Shown here piece after piece: positions 59,165-64,000 of a stretch of DNA of 64,000 nucleotides. The position numbers were made by a program, and so were the translations under genes. Origin of the DNA: Tilletiaria anomala UBC 951 (Eukaryota > Basidiomycota > Exobasidiomycetes > Georgefischeriales > Tilletiariaceae); contig NW_013547004.1 in NCBI RefSeq assembly GCF_000711695.1, positions 148,330-212,329 on the forward strand. The letters run 5' to 3'. Positions within the stretch are counted from its first letter, which is position 1. Every line of letters starts with the position of its first letter. The notes beneath the pieces are model-generated. The model saw only the letters and a list, made by a program, of their open reading frames with translations, was not told the origin of the DNA and ran no database searches.

Positions 59165-61712
59165 TCATGGCATCATTGCAGCGCTCAACCCATGATCTTT
59201 AAAATACTCGCTGCCTTTCTCGTCATATTCTGCGCGAGTAATGCTTGACGTCCGAAAATCATCGGCGCAGGATGACACCCACTTCGCCATGCCACGCCAT
59301 GCATCGAAGCGCATGCTTTGAGCACGAATGACTCGCACCTGCACATCAATCGGCTGCGTCATCTGCAAGCTCGCGCGAAGACGGCTGTCCAGGTTTCGGT
59401 ACTGGGTATGTTGACCGGTGAGGAAAACGTTCTTAGCGAGCGTGCGCCTCGTAATTCCGTCGTAGTTCTTGAGGATGTGCGCACAAAGCTCATCCAAGCC
59501 TGCTTGATCGATACCAGCCATATGCGGCTGGAACAGCACTTCGGGAACTCGGAAACGTTCCACGTTCAAGTGGAGCTGGTGTTGGTAAAGCGGGTCCTCG
59601 GAATCCCATTCTTGCAAATGCCTACCGCGCAAGAATGTGGCGCTCAGTTGAGTCTTCCTGGCTATTTGAGCCTTCCAAGTGTCGTCTGTGGTGAAATTCG
59701 GATCGTGCTCGAGGAGCCTCGACTCGAGCATCTCAAAATGTTGTTGCTCCTCTTCCTCTTCTTCTGAGTCTTCTGCCCCTTTCTGCAGGCGTCAAAGCAG
59801 AGCGCGTGATCTGTGAGAAATCTGCTTCTATGTCCGTCGCGCACCAGCAATTACTCACGATTTCCTTGTACACAGCCCAGTCCTCGTCGTCTGCGCCAAA
59901 GGTATCGTCATCGCCTCCGCGCCGCCGCTTCTTGCCTGGCGGACTGTCGCTCGCCAGTGTGGTGATGCTCTTCATCCTCTGCTGCGCCGCGAGACTTTTT
60001 CGATCGCTGAGCATTTTCTTAAGCCTTCGTCTCTCCAAGATCTTCTCGATTGCCTTCTCATACTGGCCCCGCATGCGCTTGCGCCATTCTTCAGGCCGAT
60101 TCAGCCTTTCATCCTCGTCACGCTGCTGCTCTTCTGCAATAAGGCGCGCCTCTTCAGCTTTCTCTGCCTTCATCCTCATACGCGCATCGTATCCGGCCTT
60201 CATCAACTTCTGTCGCCGCTTCTCTTTGACGCCCTCTTCATCGAGCGAGTGATCTGGCACATCGATCAAAGGGAACGAAGGCGGCGCTTGCTCCTCTTCT
60301 TCGACTACAGCGCCTCCCCCTCTTGCTCTTGATCTTTTCAGAGCCGCTTGTGTACGTTTGATGGTGGTCTCCAGCTCCTGCTCAGTATCAAAGCCCTCAG
60401 ACTCGAGCCTCTTGAGATATTCTGCCTTGCGCTCCTTGTTCTTGAATTCACGCAATGCCATCCAGTACTCCAAATCGTTCTCCTTTTGCTGCATCTTCTC
60501 GGCTCGCATTCTTTGAGTCTGTTCCTGCAGCCTGAGACCCTGCTGCCGTCGTTTCTCCGCTTGCTCGGCTGCCTTGGCTTCCGCATCGTCTGCATCCAGG
60601 ACAGACCCTACTATTCGTGAGGTGGTGCCGTCCAAGTGAATTACGTTTGAGCTGCCATCTGCATTTGTCGCATTCGGGAACTGGACGACAACATCGCGCT
60701 CAGCCAAGCCCTCCGGGGTTGCGCATGCCCTGACCTCTGCATCGAAGTCTTCGGCGACATAACTGTGTCGCTCCAGCATCAGAGCCGCTTGATTGGATGA
60801 GACGCGCAGGGGAAAGTTGGGGTACTTCATTTGGCAGAGCTTGAGAAGATATTCGGTCGCCAGAGAGCCACCCCATGTAAGCCGCTTCGCGTTGCTTAGG
60901 ACTCCTCGGGATGCGAGCATCGGCAGCACATAGGTTGAGGCATTTCCCGATGAAACGATCAGACCGTCGCTGACGTCGTTGTAGTAAGCTGAATACAAAG
61001 CATCAAGTCCGTAGTTGACAGAGGGGACGTTATAGCCCTCGAAAAAGAGCTCATTGAGCACTGCAAAGCACCCCTGGATCAGATAGGGCCCTTACCCTGC
61101 ATCACGCTCGGTACTCACTACTCCTGCTATACGCCGGGTTACACAGTGTTTCTGACATGAGAATCGGATGGGAAACACTCCCTTCCGAGGTGATACCCAG
61201 CTTGATGAAGGTGTAATCGAGTACATTTTCCTGCAAGTGATCATACATACCTTCAGCTCAGTGAGGGCGTTGCTCGTGTGCGGTCAGAAAACACGCACGA
61301 TCACATCAAAGTTGCAGACCACGTCCCCATCGAAAGGTGACTTGATTGCAGACCTTGATTGGTTGTCGCAAAACGCATCCCGCCCTGCTAGAATGAAGTT
61401 GGAGTTCTTCTTGCGATCCCTGTACCTCGAAACTACATTCGGGAAGTAGCATTTTGGACTGAGGGTCGGTTGCGGCTCGTCGATTGATGCGAACCCAGCG
61501 CGAAGCTCGCTGGAGCCATTATCGATGATGATCGCCGATCCAGCTGTCCTTTCGTTGGAATTTGCGCCGCTTCTTTCTACCTCAGAATCGATAGAGTACC
61601 ACGGAGGCTCCAAAGGCATTGTGAAGCAGTTATGCGGCCGGCGTGCAGACGAACTGCGGCCATTGGTGTTGCCGTTCGTCATTGTTGCACTGCCGTTCGT
61701 TGCGGATGCCAT
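59165..61712 (-). CDS. ARP5: Actin-related protein 5 (INO80 chromatin remodeller subunit)
   Basis: Nuclear actin-related subunit of INO80 that couples ATP hydrolysis to nucleosome sliding. Exons on the minus strand: 61712-61299, 61230-61119, 61060-59859 and 59782-59165 (781 aa). The actin fold is visible: IIIDNGSSELRAGFAS (phosphate 1 loop), PFDGDVVCNFDVIENVLDYT joined across intron 1, SHPILMSETLCNPAYSRSM across intron 2, and GLIVSSGNASTYVLP (phosphate 2). SRLRASLQMTQPIDVQVRV and DAWRGMAKW lie at the C-terminus. A long charged coiled-coil insert (about 360-600, Lys/Arg/Glu-rich) interrupts the fold; this is the ARP5-specific insertion. The length matches the family. Confidence 0.94.
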
Positions 61713-62011
61713 TTCGAAGGCGAGGCAGAGAGAAGGATTGCATGCGTAGCTTCTGTGGCCAGCAGCAAAGGGGAGTCAGAGACGTACCCGAGGATATGGA
61801 GCGGAGCAACCTCCAAAGCCAAACTGGAAGGCTGACTGAATAAAGTGTTTAATATGAGCGCTTCCCGTTGCGGCGCGTATTCAATTGCAGCGAGAGGCGC
61901 TGATCACTCCCTACCATACAAAATTGCTATTCACCCTTCTCGCCATCCATTGTAATTGTCTGCTTTCAGCTGGTCAACACACATTTATACGTGCAAGGGA
62001 CGGGCGTCAAC

Positions 62012-63863
62012 ATGGCTGATCTTGATTATGGCACACCCGATCCAAGCGCCCGAGGGCAGGATACGCCGGCACAGTCTTCGCTCGAAGGCACCACTGCCTC
62101 CATGCATGCGTCATCCGCTGCTTATGAAGGAGCAGAGACGCAGGATGCGGGGATGGAGGGACAGGAGGATCTAAGGCAGCCAAAGATATACGTGCTGCCA
62201 GTAGGACAGGAAATAGAAGCGAGCTCCTCAAGGGACGTCAGGCCACGTCCATACGTGGACGAGGACGAAATGATGCTCTTGCCGCCTAATCCAGAAGAAG
62301 GTGAGCAGCCTTCGAAGATTGTACGTGATGTCATGCTCACCTGGCTCCGCGCTTGTTGCAGACCTCACCCCAGTACCGCAGCAGCCCAACGAATCTGTTC
62401 TGGATGACGTGCAATTATCTCAAATTCGTCTCTCAGTCCTCAATCTTTCCGGCCAGCCGGTCACCCAACTGTCCACCTCCCGCATATTCGCCTACCTTAC
62501 TCATTGCGGCGCCGCGCCTCTAGGTGTGGAATGGATCGACGATCAGAGCTGCAACGTTGTCTTCAAAGATTTCAGAGGCAGCCGAACTGCTCTGGAGTAT
62601 TTGATATTACCGAAGCCCTGGCGGGTGAAGGTGGAGGATAACGGCGAAATTGAGAACAAGGAAAGTTTCCAATTCGGCGGTTCAGCTGTTTCAGGCAATG
62701 GAGAAGCGGCTTCACCACAGGCAGCGGGCGAAGCGATGGAAGCCGATGACGTAGATCAATTCAAGGTGTCCGGTGGCAGAGACCCTGAGAGCTTACCGGA
62801 TCTTGAGGATATGGCCAAAGTGGCAGAGCAAGAGACGACATTCGATGAGGCTTCCGACGTGGATCTCGGCATCGCACTTCTAACCTGCCGCAAAGCGCGT
62901 CCAGTACCTCTCAGGCTGTTCACACCCGTCGAGCGCGACAGTGCAACGAAGTTGTTTGAGATCCGAGAGGAGCAGGCTCGGGTGGAAGCGGAGAAGTCGA
63001 GAGTGACGCAAGAGGGCGCTGCGGAAGAGGATGGGGAAGACCAACGGCCAGAGATCTACCGCGAGATGGAACGCGAGGACCGCATGCAACGATATCAAGA
63101 TTCGGCAATCTACAATGTCCGACGCCTGGTGTCGTCTTTGTATGTCCGCTTCAGCATCAAGGACCACGACATCAAAGGAAAGAAGAGCTACAAGCAGAGC
63201 GAGTGGTACCGAGCGCACGGCAGGGATGCAGGACGACACGTGGTGGGAAAGTTGCTAGAAGTGGGAGAGTACAAAGACAGCCGAGAGCTTCTGACTGCCG
63301 ACGAAGGCGGCCAGGATCGAAGCGGCAGTCGCTATCGCGCACAAATGGACAGACTGCCTCAACCCCTGTCTGCGAGTGCGAGCGAGCTGCAGGGTCGCAT
63401 GGGTCGGCGCTATGACCGGCGTGCAGCCATGGATGCACTGAACGATGAAATGGACGACTATGCGCGATCGCGAACGCGCGAGCCTGAGCCCGGAAACGAA
63501 CGTGGACGCGATCGCGACAGGTCAGCATCGCCAGTCCGCGAGCTTTTCGCCAACCAGACCGCTGGCGGCATCCGAATCAGAGGCCGCGGGTCGATGCGAG
63601 CACCGCGCGTAAGCGTGTGGGGTGACGACGATGACGATACCGGTGGCTCTGGCGGCGGCGACAAGCCGCAAGAGCTGGGTGGTACGCTTATTTCGGATCA
63701 GCTGGAGAGAAAGCGCAACCGATCGCTTAAAGAGTCGCGAGATAGATGGAAGGAAGACGAGCCAGCGCAGCGTGGATTGGACGACAGGCTCGGAGCGCAT
63801 CCGGACACTAAGCTCCAGGATCGGCTAGGCAAAAGCGCGCTATTATTTGAGCGCATACAATAG
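62012..63863 (+). CDS. NCBP3-like nuclear cap-binding/mRNA export protein
   Basis: Exons: 62012-62300 and 62362-63863 (596 aa). An acidic N-terminal third is followed by an RRM-like domain at about 125-180, with STSRIFAYLTHCGAAPLGVE and WIDDQSCNVVF, the hallmark of the NCBP3 family (metazoan C17orf85). It ends in a long Arg/Asp/Glu-rich region with RGRGSMRAPRVSVWGDDDDD. NCBP3 binds the mRNA cap together with NCBP1 in animals. A PRPRLF-like motif (RPVPLRLFTPVERDSATKLF) at about 310 precedes a coiled coil. The fungal role is inferred only. The gene is divergent from ARP5, with 299 bp between start codons. Confidence 0.85.
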
Positions 63864-64000
63864 TCTGCCAGAGTATCACACGAAGTGATTCCTGCTCTCC
63901 CTGTAATGCTCTTTGTAATGCACCATTGCTACGCGTTTACCCCATTCGATTCATCTGAACTTGACCGCCTACTCTACACATCCCCAGACGCGAGACATAG

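Noticed and set aside
61230-61299. Possible 22-nt microexon (ending in CTGAAG before GTATGT) in ARP5
   Set aside because: Direct joining of 61299 to 61230 keeps phase and gives the exact residue spacing of other ARP5 proteins, so the microexon is unnecessary.

Overview
The window is nuclear DNA of a fungus, most likely a basidiomycete and probably from the Ustilaginomycotina or a nearby lineage. The genes are GC-rich and interrupted by short introns (about 50-140 bp, GTRNGT...YAG). A secreted glycoprotein at 26562-27909 belongs to a basidiomycete-type family. The species assignment is inference. All exon boundaries were placed by eye from reading-frame continuity, phase agreement and family conservation.

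Layout (+ is left to right): partial unknown gene (2-802 +, possibly to 1117); Sin3 corepressor (2337-7429 +); perilipin-like lipid-droplet protein (9689-10573 +); TLC-domain membrane protein (11421-12875 +); mitochondrial GABA transaminase (13359-15116 +); MsrA (15873-16750 +); ERG6 (17161-18408 -); J-domain protein (19655-21697 +); ribosomal protein uS10/RPS20 (22060-22610 -); small helical protein (23217-23903 +); CipC/DUF3759 protein (25470-26052 +); GPI-type glycoprotein (26562-27909 -); Skt5/Chs4-like chitin synthase regulator (29181-32024 -); NAD glycerol-3-phosphate dehydrogenase (33356-34782 -); fumarate reductase fused to cytochrome b5 (38231-40496 +); SulP-STAS-cNMP transporter (40926-45484 -); DUF89/ARMT1-like protein (49155-51459 +); Kes1-type oxysterol-binding protein (52812-54557 +); folylpolyglutamate synthase (54736-56808 -); AAR2 (57222-59087 +); ARP5 (59165-61712 -); NCBP3-like protein (62012-63863 +).

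The genes are general cellular functions: chromatin (Sin3, ARP5), RNA (AAR2, NCBP3, uS10), lipids and sterols (perilipin, TLC, ERG6, Kes1), redox and carbon metabolism (GABA-T, MsrA, GPD, FRD, FPGS) and cell wall (Skt5, glycoprotein). No operon, secondary-metabolite cluster, virus, transposon or CRISPR is evident, and I found no convincing novel multi-gene system. The unusual points are gene-structural: an intron directly after the Sin3 ATG that is a stop-free multiple of three; a CipC start codon split by an intron; an in-frame stop followed by open coding-like frame at the left edge; a repeat-bearing insert in the DUF89 enzyme; and apparent dual starts in MsrA and FPGS.

Stretches over 300 bp without a gene: 1118-2336 (Sin3 upstream, GGT microsatellite); 7430-9688 (18-bp tandem repeat); 10574-11420 (nothing clear); 12876-13358 (tRNA-3'-end-like segment); 15117-15872 (nothing clear); 16751-17160 (convergent spacer); 18409-19654 (divergent ERG6/J-protein promoter region); 21698-22059 (convergent spacer); 22611-23216 (divergent uS10/helical-protein promoter region); 23904-25469 (G-run, TATA box of CipC); 26053-26561 (convergent spacer); 27910-29180 (glycoprotein upstream region); 32025-33355 (Skt5 upstream region); 34783-38230 (GPD/FRD divergent, 3.4 kb); 40497-40925 (convergent spacer); 45485-49154 (3.7 kb, nothing recognised); 51460-52811 (Kes1 upstream region); 56809-57221 (divergent FPGS/AAR2). 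Apart from the items named, I recognise nothing in them.
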